A stretch of 64,000 nt of DNA from Geobacter sp. OR-1 (GCF_000813145.1 NZ_BAZF01000007.1:1-64000); one strand, 5' to 3'. Numbered from the stretch's first letter, positions 1 through 7,514 are shown. Program-made: numbers and translations. The notes: generated by a model from the sequence alone, not told the origin.

Positions 1-2
1 AA

Positions 3-1436
3 ACCGGAATATCAACGGTATTTGATCAAAGCGCACGCGGCCATATTGAATGGGAAAATTCAAAATATCGTCCCTATGCAGCATCTCCTAAGGAAATTCG
101 AGAAGCAAAAGCAGATGATGCAACAACCTTTATCCAAATACACGAAGAGTTGCTGGCGGACAAATCCCCTGGGATAGCTCAATTTACAGTAAATCGGGTA
201 TCGGAGCTTTTGAAAAAGAAGCTTGGGATTAAGATGACTGCTGCGGATTGTAAGGCTTTAGCGATTGAGATTACAAATGCGGATAAAACTATTTACGAAA
301 TTGAAAAAGCACGACTGCGTGGCGATTGGAAGCCTCTTGAACTGCTCGAAGAAAAAGTTGCACGGGAACTAGCCGCTCAGCAATATATCCCGTTAAAAGA
401 AGTCGCTGATCTGTATCTTAAGCGCCACATAGAATCAAATACCAATCCTGACATGAAGAGGGCGAAAGCTCTTGAGGCTGAAGTTAATGCATTGTTGGAC
501 ATATTTGGCAATACCAGCATCAGCGAGTTTAACACTATGGATTCGTCAATAAAATTGAAATCCGTTCTGAAAAAATATCCCCGGAATAAGACAATAGTTT
601 ATGGCGATAAATCCATACACAGCATTATCAGAACCGAGAAAAACTATAATACTATCAGTCTGACCACTGCAAACAAATATATTAAGACTGCGAAATCAAT
701 GGTTGATTTTGCATTGAAAGCTCATCTGATAAATACCGCCAATGTCTACAAGAACGAAACTTTCCGTTCAACCGTTGCCGCAGATGATCAACGACCGGCT
801 TATGCGGATGCCGACATTATCCGTTTAGTCGATGCCCTTTGCACGCGACCGTTATGGAAATACAGACCGGCGAAAGATGAAAGGTTTTGGATTGTCCTTA
901 TCGTGCTGTTTCATGGAATGCGGCTGGATAATATTGTAGCACTCACCAAAAAAGATATATGCCAGTTGGACAATGGGCTATGGGTCTTTGCTCTTCAGAA
1001 GGGGAAGAGAGCTGCAACTAGAAGACCTGTTGCAATATGTGACGCCCTGCTTTTACTCGGGTTCTTAGAGTGGGTCGATAGCCTAGACCGGATCAAGTTA
1101 TTCACTGACAGCAGCAAGCAATTCTCTGCATGGTACAATTTCAGCCCAAGTAAGATTAGCGGATTCGAGAACGGTATAACAGATGATCCCAGAAAATGCC
1201 TCTACAGCCTTCGGCACAGTTTCGCAGGCAATGTTTATGAGGTGGCTGGCGATATCAAAATTGCAGCTGATATGCTAGGTCAATCAACTGGTGGGAATGT
1301 TACTGCTCGGTATGTGAAGGCAACGAAAGCTAAAGCATTAAAAGAGATTTCTGACAAGATGAGCCTGGATTGTATTGATCTGGATAAGCTGGAAGCCAGA
1401 GTAAAAGAATTGTTTCCCGGCATACTGGGGACCTGA
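3..1436 (+). CDS. Tyrosine recombinase/phage-type integrase, 5' end beyond window
   Basis: Site-specific tyrosine recombinase that would cut and rejoin DNA at attachment sites through a phosphotyrosine. The frame is open from base 3 with no stop, so the start lies left of the window and 477 residues are visible. The catalytic pattern is readable: Arg in HGMRLDN (near base 921), H-x-x-R region in SLRHSFAG (near 1212), and the likely nucleophile Tyr in TARYVKA (near 1310). The long N-terminal part before about base 780 fits the SAM-like core-binding domain. Base composition is lower in GC than the cell-division genes further right, consistent with an integrated element. No attachment site or tRNA target is visible in the window beside it. 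Confidence 0.88.
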   Translation, partial: TGISTVFDQSARGHIEWENSKYRPYAASPKEIREAKADDATTFIQIHEELLADKSPGIAQFTVNRVSELLKKKLGIKMTAADCKALAIEITNADKTIYEIEKARLRGDWKPLELLEEKVARELAAQQYIPLKEVADLYLKRHIESNTNPDMKRAKALEAEVNALLDIFGNTSISEFNTMDSSIKLKSVLKKYPRNKTIVYGDKSIHSIIRTEKNYNTISLTTANKYIKTAKSMVDFALKAHLINTANVYKNETFRSTVAADDQRPAYADADIIRLVDALCTRPLWKYRPAKDERFWIVLIVLFHGMRLDNIVALTKKDICQLDNGLWVFALQKGKRAATRRPVAICDALLLLGFLEWVDSLDRIKLFTDSSKQFSAWYNFSPSKISGFENGITDDPRKCLYSLRHSFAGNVYEVAGDIKIAADMLGQSTGGNVTARYVKATKAKALKEISDKMSLDCIDLDKLEARVKELFPGILGT

Positions 1437-1648
1437 TCTCACTTGGATGAGTATGATGAACAAGGTACTGCAGAAACTGGATTATCAATTAGACGGTTGC
1501 ACGGATCAATGCCAGAACAGGAGCTGACATCTTAAGAGTTATGGTTGTGTTACTGTGTCTGCTGGCTGCATCTCCAATGAATGCTGCCGTCCACCTTTGT
1601 GGACGATGAAGCTGGGCTGATTTAAAATGATCTTATAGGTTTATAAGT

Positions 1649-1684
1649 TAGGACGGGGCCACCCGATGGCCCCGTCCTAATTTT
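1649..1684. terminator. Bidirectional intrinsic terminator
   Basis: An inverted repeat with 10-bp GC-rich arms (1651-1660 and 1668-1677), extended by flanking TA pairs, is followed by TAATTTTATT on the plus strand. It lies between the convergent integrase and cytochrome genes and can stop both. Confidence 0.8.
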
Positions 1685-1691
1685 ATTCACC

Positions 1692-2384
1692 TTACTTTAT
1701 ATGGCACGCGAAACACAGGTTACTCCCCACATTAGAGATACGGAGAAATTTGGTGTACTCGTTGTCATGAACCTTGTGGCAGCTGGCGCATTCCATCATG
1801 TCACCGGTGTTGTTGGCGTCGTCGTTAAAGAATATAACGCCGCCCACGTTGGCAGTCTTAAGCTTGGACTCGACAGTAGCCTTGGCAGCAAGAGTAGCAT
1901 CCTGGGAAGCAGCGCTGGCGTAGTTGAACCCTACCGGGTGAGAATTGGTCAGATCCGTGGTGAGGATGTCGCCATATGTGCTTCTGATTACTGTTGATGT
2001 ATCCATAACAATTGTATTGTTGTTTGAATCCACACCGGGATTCTTAATGCTGCCGAGGGCCGTTTGACCGTCATGGCAGTTCATACAGAAAAGGGAGACG
2101 CTACCGCTGTTGAATCCGGAGGCCTTGGTTGCGGTAGTCAGGGTTGCGCTGGTCTTATAGAATTCGAAAACATAATGGGACTGATTGATCCTATTCCAGA
2201 GAGGTACTGCCTTTACCGGGTTGTGCGGAGTATGACAATAGACGCAGATTTGATCACTACCAAGGTCTGTACCACCATAACCACCTGAGAAATCGTGCGG
2301 TGTGCCGACAATACTCCCTGAGATTGCGTATGTTGCTGCTGCAATCAGTGATACTGCTGCCAATAAAGCGATTAGTCTTTTCAC
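1692..2384 (-). CDS. Periplasmic tetrahaem cytochrome c family protein
   Basis: A 230-aa secreted c-type cytochrome with four CxxCH haem-attachment motifs: CVYCH (about residue 47), CMNCH (100), CASCH (199) and CFACH (224). A hydrophobic signal peptide occupies residues 1-22. The GTG start at 2384 is preferred over an upstream ATG because GGAGG sits about 8 nt before it and the signal peptide then begins at once. The pattern matches the doubled-CXXCH cytochromes common in dissimilatory metal reducers, where such proteins carry electrons in the periplasm. Redox partner and physiological role cannot be read from the sequence. It stands alone between a convergent terminator and an unrelated gene. 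Confidence 0.85.
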   Translation of the reverse strand: MKRLIALLAAVSLIAAATYAISGSIVGTPHDFSGGYGGTDLGSDQICVYCHTPHNPVKAVPLWNRINQSHYVFEFYKTSATLTTATKASGFNSGSVSLFCMNCHDGQTALGSIKNPGVDSNNNTIVMDTSTVIRSTYGDILTTDLTNSHPVGFNYASAASQDATLAAKATVESKLKTANVGGVIFFNDDANNTGDMMECASCHKVHDNEYTKFLRISNVGSNLCFACHIK

Positions 2385-2604
2385 GGCGTTTTCCCTCCAA
2401 TTATTGCATTGAAATAACTCAACCAAGCAAAAGTTCGTTTACATTTGCAATATTCACACCGCTTAATTAATCGTGAATTATCAAGTTGTTCATTGTTGGT
2501 CACACTTAGATTGCCGTTACATGGCTAAAATAGTACGCGATATCGATGAGGAAGAAGCATGCACAAACCCGCCAGTTATATATGTCTCATTTTCCTTTCG
2601 CACC

Positions 2605-2636
2605 TTGACAAGAGCACCTATACCATTTGGTATAAT
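2605..2636 (+). promoter_or_regulatory. Extended -10 promoter for a possibly leaderless gene
   Basis: TGGTATAAT (2628-2636) is an extended -10 element. A TTGACA at 2605-2610 is 20 bp upstream, too far for a classical pair. The predicted start point falls on or next to the ATG at 2642, so the transcript would have no leader. Confidence 0.45.
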
Positions 2637-2641
2637 ATTGC

Positions 2642-2923
2642 ATGGCCGTCATTGTCCAGACAATAAAATCAGATGCAAAGCTCCGGGTTGCCTTGATCTA
2701 CGAAGGCGGGAACATCAGGCCGGTTTGGTTCGAGGTGACAGACGCGCCGGACAGGAAGCGTATTGTCGTTAAAGAGTTGTGCTTCACCTGGGCATACCAG
2801 GAGGGGGCCGATAAGATCATCAATTTCGCGGTGTGGGACGGAAGCGACACTTATGAGTTGTCATTGAACACGCGGGAATTAATCTGGCGGCTGGGGTTTG
2901 ATGAGGTTTCTTCGCGGGGGTAG
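2642..2923 (+). CDS. Hypothetical protein, 93 aa
   Basis: A small soluble protein of no family I recognise, with mixed beta-rich composition (many V, I, W and F) and no signal peptide or membrane segment. No Shine-Dalgarno sequence precedes the ATG. Instead an extended -10 box ends 5 nt before it, which suggests leaderless translation. The protein reads as coherent coding sequence, with alternating hydrophobic strands and a DxSDTYEL-like segment. It stands alone between the divergent cytochrome gene and the convergent RX4H-protein gene, so context says little about its role. A longer frame from 2473 overlaps it in another phase and looks non-coding. Confidence 0.55.
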   Translation: MAVIVQTIKSDAKLRVALIYEGGNIRPVWFEVTDAPDRKRIVVKELCFTWAYQEGADKIINFAVWDGSDTYELSLNTRELIWRLGFDEVSSRG

Positions 2924-2969
2924 TCGGCATTTTTCAAAGAGTTCGGCCTTGTCGCTTCTTATCTGCGTT

Positions 2970-3890
2970 TCAACCGATTAGGCAAAGGTCATCAAGGTAT
3001 TTATCCTTAAATATCCCATCCTCAAAAATATATTTTATCAATACATTCCTAACCAACAGTCGAAGTTCATCCAAATCCTCCTTCCCGATAGTTGCTTTAC
3101 CACTGTGAGCGAGTTTACACCTATTAGAATAAATTTTTTTAGCTTGGTCCGACACATTGCTCAAATCGTATTTGTAGTGTTTATGAAACCACTTTGCAAC
3201 TCTCAACTGGAACCTATATGACAATTCCGCGGACTTGTTGGGAAGAAACAACATTTCCAGAATTACCGAAAGCTCCAAATAGCGGAGTTGATCTGAGGGT
3301 ACCCCATGCGATTCGGCATATAGGAACTTTTCAACAATGATGGGCCATCTCTCATCAAATTTTGCAGCTTCTAGCCTAGCCACGAGACACTTCAACCGTT
3401 TGATATAAGCACGATCAAATCTCTGCGTATCCCCACCCCAATAAGGGCAGTGTCTGAGATAATGGATTGCAAAAGGTAATTGTTGAGGGTTGCCAGAAAA
3501 CCCAACGTAAGGTCCGGTCTTAGTGTTTCCGAGAATTTTCATTGCCAATCCCACTAATTCAGCATTCTGCCGCTCATTTACGGCCAATATGAAATTTGAA
3601 AATTGCCAGGACAATAAGTGATTAGGGTTCCTCGTCGGCAATTGATCTGTTAAGATATGCCAAGCGTTATTGGTAAAGCTAATTGCTTTTTGGCGTCCTT
3701 CATCGTCGAACTGAACATCCCTTATGCCCATAATTTCCTTGCACTCAGCATAGTCAATTCTAAGAAGGGCAGCTGCATTCCCTAACTTAATCATTTTTTT
3801 ATCTGTATGTATATTTAAGGGGAAGTACAACATAGTTCGCTCAATTCCGTGATCGCCAAAAGTACAATCTGCTACTGAATTTAACTCCAC
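2970..3890 (-). CDS. HEPN-like (RX4H) protein, possible defence RNase
   Basis: A 306-aa protein with no signal peptide. Near the C-terminus it carries R257-x4-H262 in the string NRCKLAHSG, followed by an acidic helix (KEDLDELR). This is the RX4-6H signature of HEPN domains, whose members are often RNases in toxin-antitoxin, abortive-infection and ApeA-type anti-phage systems. That link is inferred from the motif and the helix-rich C-terminal third only. The N-terminal two thirds, with several Trp and Tyr residues, match no family I recognise. It is AT-rich, alone, and lies in the accessory region between the cytochrome and the resolvase. No antitoxin partner is adjacent on the same strand. 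Confidence 0.6.
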   Translation of the reverse strand: MELNSVADCTFGDHGIERTMLYFPLNIHTDKKMIKLGNAAALLRIDYAECKEIMGIRDVQFDDEGRQKAISFTNNAWHILTDQLPTRNPNHLLSWQFSNFILAVNERQNAELVGLAMKILGNTKTGPYVGFSGNPQQLPFAIHYLRHCPYWGGDTQRFDRAYIKRLKCLVARLEAAKFDERWPIIVEKFLYAESHGVPSDQLRYLELSVILEMLFLPNKSAELSYRFQLRVAKWFHKHYKYDLSNVSDQAKKIYSNRCKLAHSGKATIGKEDLDELRLLVRNVLIKYIFEDGIFKDKYLDDLCLIG

Positions 3891-4052
3891 AACATTATTA
3901 GTTCAAGCTTATTTCAGGGGATTGCCTTGAGAAATATATAATGCCCATTTCTCTTTTTGCGGGTGAGCGGAGGGGAAAGCGCCTAGGGAGGTTCGATCTC
4001 AATTTTACCCCGCCGCCACCTGGGGAGGGGAACAAGTAGCGCAGTAATCAGG

Positions 4053-4083
4053 GGCCGATTGCCTTTGTGGTGATCGGCCTTTT
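4053..4083 (+). terminator. Intrinsic terminator-like hairpin
   Basis: Seven-bp arms GGCCGAT (4053-4059) and ATCGGCC (4073-4079) are followed by TTTT. No gene precedes it on this strand within the 3891-4157 gap, so it may end an unseen small RNA or be left from an earlier element. Nothing else in the gap is convincing. Confidence 0.5.
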
Positions 4084-4157
4084 CTCTGTCTGTTCTCTAT
4101 CAATAGACCATGCCCGTACGATAGCCAGAATAATCACGAAATAATCTATCACAAGAG

Positions 4158-4186
4158 TTGACAATCCAATTTTGATAGTTTATTAT
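4158..4186 (+). promoter_or_regulatory. Sigma-70 promoter of the resolvase gene
   Basis: TTGACA (4158-4163), a 17-bp spacer and TATTAT (4181-4186) form a near-ideal promoter 40 bp before the resolvase start. It overlaps the direct repeats at 4163-4212, which suggests autorepression by the recombinase. Confidence 0.7.
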
Positions 4187-4212
4187 CACAGCATCTATAA
4201 TCCATTTGATAG
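4163..4212. repeat. Direct repeats overlapping the resolvase promoter (candidate res site)
   Basis: AATCCAATTTTGATAG (4163-4178) and AATCCATTTGATAG (4199-4212) are near-identical direct repeats 36 bp apart. TnpR-type resolvases usually bind subsites just upstream of their own gene, so these are candidate binding sites. Confidence 0.45.
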
Positions 4213-4225
4213 CTGGGGGTGTGAT

Positions 4226-4807
4226 ATGTCATTGATCGGATACGCAAGAGTGAGCACTACAGACCAGAATTTAGAAAGTCAGATTGACCAGCTTGTTGCC
4301 GCCGGGTGCCTGAAGATATATCAAGAGAAGGTATCTGGTGTTAAGCAAGATCGGCCCGAACTAGCTGCTATGCTGGACTATGTGCGGGAAGGCGACGTGG
4401 TTATTGTCACTAAACTGGACAGGATAGGCAGGAGTACAAAGCATCTCTTGGATATAGTAGAGAAGTTAAAGGCAAAGGCGGTTGGTTTCAAGGCACTCAA
4501 TAATAAGGATCTTGATACTACTTCAGCCACCGGGAAAATGATGCTGACTATACTGGCAGCGGTGGCAACTTTCGAGAGAGAAATGATGTTGGAAAGACAG
4601 GCAGAGGGTATCCGGATTGCCAAGGCAGCGGGGAAATATCGGGGCCGTAAGGCTACGGCACAGGCAAAGTATGGGGAGATTCGGGAGCTGGCAGCACAGG
4701 GGATGAAGAGAGAAGACATTGCAGTAAAAGTAGGCGTCGGGGTTGCGTCGGTCTATCGAGCGCTGAAGGACAACCTTGTCTCCCCAAAACGAATTGACAA
4801 TCCATAG
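4226..4807 (+). CDS. Serine recombinase, resolvase/invertase family
   Basis: A 193-aa small serine recombinase that cuts and exchanges DNA at res or inversion sites through a 5'-phosphoserine. The N-terminal catalytic domain starts with IGYARVSTTDQ, where Ser10 is the nucleophile. The R-rich segment KLDRIGRSTKHL and the long E helix around MLTILAAVATFEREMMLERQ follow, and a C-terminal Hin-type helix-turn-helix covers about residues 150-185. The ATG at 4226 is chosen over a TTG at 4172 because the family begins at this point and GGGGGTG lies upstream. No transposase or invertible segment is visible, so it may belong to the surrounding mobile element as a resolvase. Confidence 0.9.
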   Translation: MSLIGYARVSTTDQNLESQIDQLVAAGCLKIYQEKVSGVKQDRPELAAMLDYVREGDVVIVTKLDRIGRSTKHLLDIVEKLKAKAVGFKALNNKDLDTTSATGKMMLTILAAVATFEREMMLERQAEGIRIAKAAGKYRGRKATAQAKYGEIRELAAQGMKREDIAVKVGVGVASVYRALKDNLVSPKRIDNP

Positions 4808-5094
4808 ATGTTGTGTTTATTTTGGATGCGACATACAGTCCGTAGTGGTTATGCTTTAAATTTGCATCGATGAATCAAGAGGTTACATTTTTTTGACACA
4901 ACCTTATTGACTGGCAAAAAAACACGTAGTATCGTGGCCTTACATAAACGGAAAAAGCCTGCAAGGCGGCAACCTATGCAGGCTCTCCGGATCGCTACTC
5001 AGAGCAACCCGTTGCGTTGTGTGTAATCTTCTTTCTACCAGATTGAAGCAATGATCGCAACATGGAAGTTCTGGGGGAAAGGAGAAAAGAAGCT
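4808..5094 (+). other. Intergenic leader with repeated promoter motif and hairpin
   Basis: The 11-bp string TTGACAATCCA from the resolvase promoter recurs at 4794-4804, with TTATTT 17 bp on. An 8-bp hairpin, AGCCTGCA (4956-4963) with TGCAGGCT (4977-4984), lies in the leader of the 43-aa gene. I recognise no riboswitch family. Confidence 0.35.
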
Positions 5095-5226
5095 ATGCCT
5101 AAGAAAACAATCACAATCCATCGTAATTCTGAGAACGGGAAGTTTGTTACTGCAGGCTATGTGAAACGTCACCCCGAAACTACTGAAACTGAACACAGAC
5201 CAGCACCCAAAAGTCCGAAGAAGTAA
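5095..5226 (+). CDS. Small basic protein, 43 aa
   Basis: An ATG with a strong Shine-Dalgarno (AAAGGAG, spacing about 9) opens a 43-codon frame. It begins MPKKTITIHRNSENGKFV and ends in a Lys/Pro-rich tail, APKSPKK. The form resembles a widespread family of tiny basic proteins of unknown function with the pattern TITIHR..G.FV...Y...HP.TT. I am fairly confident of the resemblance but know no function for the family. An intrinsic terminator follows 20 bp after the stop, so it is probably transcribed alone from the leader upstream. Confidence 0.7.
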   Translation: MPKKTITIHRNSENGKFVTAGYVKRHPETTETEHRPAPKSPKK

Positions 5227-5245
5227 AATCCATTGAGCATAGAAG

Positions 5246-5270
5246 GCCGGGAGCAATCCCGGCTTTTCTT
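5246..5270 (+). terminator. Intrinsic terminator after the 43-aa gene
   Basis: GCCGGGA (5246-5252), loop GCAA and TCCCGGC (5257-5263) are followed by TTTTCTT, a textbook terminator. Confidence 0.9.
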
Positions 5271-5290
5271 TAGCCATTAAGGAGGTCACA

Positions 5291-5596
5291 ATGAAGATAG
5301 TCTCTTTGTTCCGCACTAAAGTGCTGATGCTTTGTATTGTTCTATTTGCTTCAAGCGCGGTTGCTGGTGAATTGGTCGGTGCAGATGGGAAGACATTGTT
5401 GGGCGCTGACGACATAGTATTAACCTCAGGTGGTGAGGTGTTAACTTCAGGAGGTGAGCCGTTGACAGCAGGTAAAACCAATACCACTACCGATGAACAG
5501 AAAAAAGTGCTGACCGATGAAAGCACTGGTAATATCTTAATTGATGAAAACGGTAATGTGCTGGTTGATGAATCAGGTAACCCGATAAAGTATTAA
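5291..5596 (+). CDS. Secreted small repeat protein, 101 aa
   Basis: An exported protein of unknown family. Residues 1-25 form a clear Sec signal peptide (basic start, hydrophobic core, cleavage after SAVAG). The mature 75 residues are acidic and built from short repeats: LTSGGEVLTSGGEPLT in the middle and ILIDENGNVLVDESGNPI at the end. AAGGAGG lies 7 nt before the ATG. The D-x-N-G-N pattern could bind Ca2+ or make a short beta-roll, but that is inference only. It lies between two other very small plus-strand genes that precede a convergent terminator. Confidence 0.72.
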   Translation: MKIVSLFRTKVLMLCIVLFASSAVAGELVGADGKTLLGADDIVLTSGGEVLTSGGEPLTAGKTNTTTDEQKKVLTDESTGNILIDENGNVLVDESGNPIKY

Positions 5597-5661
5597 GTAA
5601 CGAGCAGCACCCCGGCAACGGGTTAATAAAACACTGTCGTGATGACAGTATGGAGGCCAGA

Positions 5662-5775
5662 ATGAAGTGGATAGTTTTCACTGTAGGCGCTTCGTATTAC
5701 TTGACTTCAGCAGTACCAACAAACATTGGAGAAGCATTCTTCCTTGTTGCTCTAATACTGTTACACAAGGAATGA
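5662..5775 (+). CDS. Putative small membrane protein, 37 aa
   Basis: A 37-codon frame starts at ATG 5662, with GGAGG 7 nt upstream. The product is mostly hydrophobic (IVFTVGASYYLTSAV, then FFLVALILLH) with Lys at both ends, so one or two membrane passes are likely. The good ribosome site and its place 65 bp after the secreted protein support a real gene, but short hydrophobic frames can arise by chance and I recognise no family. Confidence 0.5.
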   Translation: MKWIVFTVGASYYLTSAVPTNIGEAFFLVALILLHKE

Positions 5776-5800
5776 CTAATTAGAGGCTGGGTACCCACCA

Positions 5801-5825
5801 GGGGCATAACGCAAAGTTACGCCCC
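5801..5825. terminator. Bidirectional terminator between convergent small-gene sets
   Basis: GGGGCATAAC (5801-5810), loop GCAAA and GTTACGCCCC (5816-5825) form a 10-bp stem with one mismatch. It separates the plus-strand small genes from the minus-strand operon that ends at 5847. The T-tract is weak on both sides. Confidence 0.6.
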
Positions 5826-5846
5826 TTCATCATTACTTGCTTAAAA

Positions 5847-6221
5847 TCACCACGGCAGGTCTTCTATTTCCTGGCTGGTAGGTGGCAGGCCATCGAGGCT
5901 GGCATCATCTCCAGGATCAACTGCCAGCTGATCAAGAACTTCGCTATACTCGGCAAGATCTTCCTCTGACTCACTAGGCTGGTCGGCAAGACCATCAACG
6001 GCGGGGTTGTACTCTGTAGGCGGTGGCTGCAGTCTTTTCCGTTTGGCAGCAAGCCAGGGCTTTTGGGAATTGTGGCTGAACGGTGAAGGCATGATCATGT
6101 TGCAGGCTGAGCAGAAACCGCGCCGGAGTTCCGGGGCATGACAAAATGGACACTGGAGCGCCGGAGATTTCGGGGGTACTGCGATAGCGGCTTGTGGGCC
6201 GTGATAGGTGTGTATTTTCAT
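5847..6221 (-). CDS. Zinc-ribbon protein with acidic tail, 124 aa
   Basis: The protein holds one four-Cys metal site, CPFC-x9-CSAC, at about residues 24-40, a form typical of zinc ribbons. A basic Pro-rich stretch follows (KRKRLQPPPTEY), then a strongly acidic C-terminal third that ends EIEDLPW. The acidic tail with terminal hydrophobic residues resembles the protein-docking tip of single-strand-binding proteins, but no OB fold precedes it. It is the last gene of the minus-strand operon that starts with the Rep-like protein at 8466. Function is unknown. The ATG at 6221 follows AGGACTGCTCCCG. Confidence 0.6.
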   Translation of the reverse strand: MKIHTYHGPQAAIAVPPKSPALQCPFCHAPELRRGFCSACNMIMPSPFSHNSQKPWLAAKRKRLQPPPTEYNPAVDGLADQPSESEEDLAEYSEVLDQLAVDPGDDASLDGLPPTSQEIEDLPW

Positions 6222-6316
6222 CGGGAGCAGTCCTATTAATGAGAATGGGGGTATACCAGAGCATTGCCAGGGAGGAGAAAACCGCTCCTAGGGCAAATTT
6301 GGAAGCCTAATTTTTG

Positions 6317-6481
6317 CTAGAAGCTTATATATACTGCGGTTGGGCTAAGGTGCCGTAGCTGGAGCCAGCATTTGCAGATGTTGACGGCAACCTGTCCAGT
6401 AATTGCTGGTAGGGTGATGGTGCCTGTCACTGTCTTGCGGTGGCAGTCTGAAGCGGTGAAACTGACGGGATACTGGGTCAA
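6317..6481 (-). CDS. Small hypothetical protein, TTG start, 54 aa
   Basis: A 54-codon frame begins at TTG 6481, directly after CAAGGAG with ideal 6-nt spacing, and ends at TAG 6317. The product starts (M)TQYPVSFTASDCHRKTV and is Cys- and Thr-rich (three Cys), with no signal peptide. The strong ribosome site and its position between two genes of the same operon support it. I recognise no family. Without protein evidence it remains tentative. Confidence 0.42.
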   Translation of the reverse strand: MTQYPVSFTASDCHRKTVTGTITLPAITGQVAVNICKCWLQLRHLSPTAVYISF

Positions 6482-6572
6482 GGCGGTCTCCTTGAAATAA
6501 CGAAAGCCACCGGTGAGGGTGGCTCCATTGCTGTCGATATTGGGTTGTTTTGGCGCTAATGGTTGTCTCCTA

Positions 6573-7172
6573 TTAGATCTTGAAAGTCGGGCGATACTGC
6601 ATTTTGCTGAAACCGTACATGTCAGACTCGACCGCCTTTACCTTGGGAACCCTAGGATCTATGAAAGGAGCTAGGCGGAGTATTACGGTTTGTTGGTTGC
6701 TACTGCGGCCCGTGACTTCGTATAGGGAGCTACTGGTTTTGATGACCGCTCCAATGTCTGGGCAGCCAAGTAACGGAACCTCTAAGGCTCCGCCTTGACT
6801 CAGGCGAGCTGGGCGGTTGCTGCTGGAAAGGTTGATTGTCACAATCGGCTTTCCGCTGGCGTCAGTGCCGTTGGTGGCCTTGCTGTACAAGTCATACCGT
6901 ACTGTGATTGGCATGACCTTCAAAACCTGCCGACCGGCTTCCAGTGTGGCGGACAGGATGTAGTACGAACCGCCCCCAGATTTCCGAACGACCAGATTGG
7001 GCCGAAGTGGACTATCAGGTAAGGCGTACATAATGTTTGCACCGTTTGGCGGCGTTGCTCTTACAGTCGCGGCGGAACCCTCGATCTCGAAAAGCTCCCC
7101 CTTGTCAATTATTTCTGCGGCACGCTTTGCCTGGAGGGTGAAAAGTTCATCAAGTAATGCTTCGTTGTTCAT
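6573..7172 (-). CDS. Hypothetical protein, 199 aa
   Basis: A soluble 199-aa protein of no recognised family. It begins MNNEALLDELFTLQAKRAAE, an amphipathic helix, and then becomes beta-rich with many short strands and Gly/Ser turns, like a small phage structural or accessory protein. The ATG at 7172 is preferred over upstream starts because AAGGA lies 8 nt before it. It is the fourth gene of the minus-strand set after the Rep-like protein. The spacer before it (7173-7295) holds two hairpins that may process the message. Confidence 0.6.
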   Translation of the reverse strand: MNNEALLDELFTLQAKRAAEIIDKGELFEIEGSAATVRATPPNGANIMYALPDSPLRPNLVVRKSGGGSYYILSATLEAGRQVLKVMPITVRYDLYSKATNGTDASGKPIVTINLSSSNRPARLSQGGALEVPLLGCPDIGAVIKTSSSLYEVTGRSSNQQTVILRLAPFIDPRVPKVKAVESDMYGFSKMQYRPTFKI

Positions 7173-7202
7173 TGTAAAATTCCTTTGAAATTGAAATAGG
7201 GG

Positions 7203-7287
7203 CCGGTATTCCCGCACGGCACCGGCAGGCCGCATCAAAGCCTAAAGGAGTAGGCAGCGGGGTTGCCCGGCTGCTGAAACCGGGCAA
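7203..7287 (-). other. Intra-operon hairpins
   Basis: TTGCCCGG/CCGGGCAA (7263-7270 with 7280-7287) and GCCGGT/ACCGGC (inside 7203-7227) form two stem-loops in the operon spacer. Neither has a T-tract, so RNA processing or stabilisation is more likely than termination. Confidence 0.4.
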
Positions 7288-7295
7288 TGGATAAG

Positions 7296-7514
7296 TTATT
7301 CTTGAATCTGGAGCCGCGCCAGTTGGATGACAAGCTCGACTGTTTTTAAGGTCAGCTCGGCCATAGAATTCTCATACACCATCTCTTCAAGTGCCTTGCA
7401 GATGAAGCGGTTAAGCTGGTCGTCAGGAAGCTCTTTGAGCTGCTGGGGTATATCCGGGTCTGACTTGAGGGTTGCGGCAACGTGGTTGACGAATGACTGC
7501 ATGTTGGGGGTCAT
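7296..7514 (-). CDS. Hypothetical helical protein, 72 aa
   Basis: A short, acidic, probably all-helical protein beginning MTPNMQSFVNHVAATLKSDP and ending LVIQLARLQIQE. Its start codon shares one base with the stop of the preceding 166-aa gene (TAATG), a sign of translational coupling. I recognise no family. Its place third in the operon, with tight spacing, is the main support. Confidence 0.6.
   Translation of the reverse strand: MTPNMQSFVNHVAATLKSDPDIPQQLKELPDDQLNRFICKALEEMVYENSMAELTLKTVELVIQLARLQIQE

Noticed and set aside
2473-2772. Plus-strand frame of 99 codons overlapping the 93-aa gene
   Set aside because: Low-complexity basic composition and no ribosome site. The overlapping frame from 2642 reads as a better protein.
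3985-4020. GGTTCGATCTC then CCCCGCCGCCACC, resembling a tRNA or tmRNA 3' end
   Set aside because: The T-arm has only a 3-bp possible stem and no acceptor partner is visible. It could be an attachment-site scar but cannot be supported.
4940-5040. Possible c-di-GMP riboswitch before the 43-aa gene
   Set aside because: A hairpin is present, but the conserved riboswitch core and paired receptor loop are missing.
5035-5526. Minus-strand frame of 163 codons
   Set aside because: It runs opposite to two better-supported plus-strand genes and a terminator, and is Ser/Val-rich as antisense frames often are.
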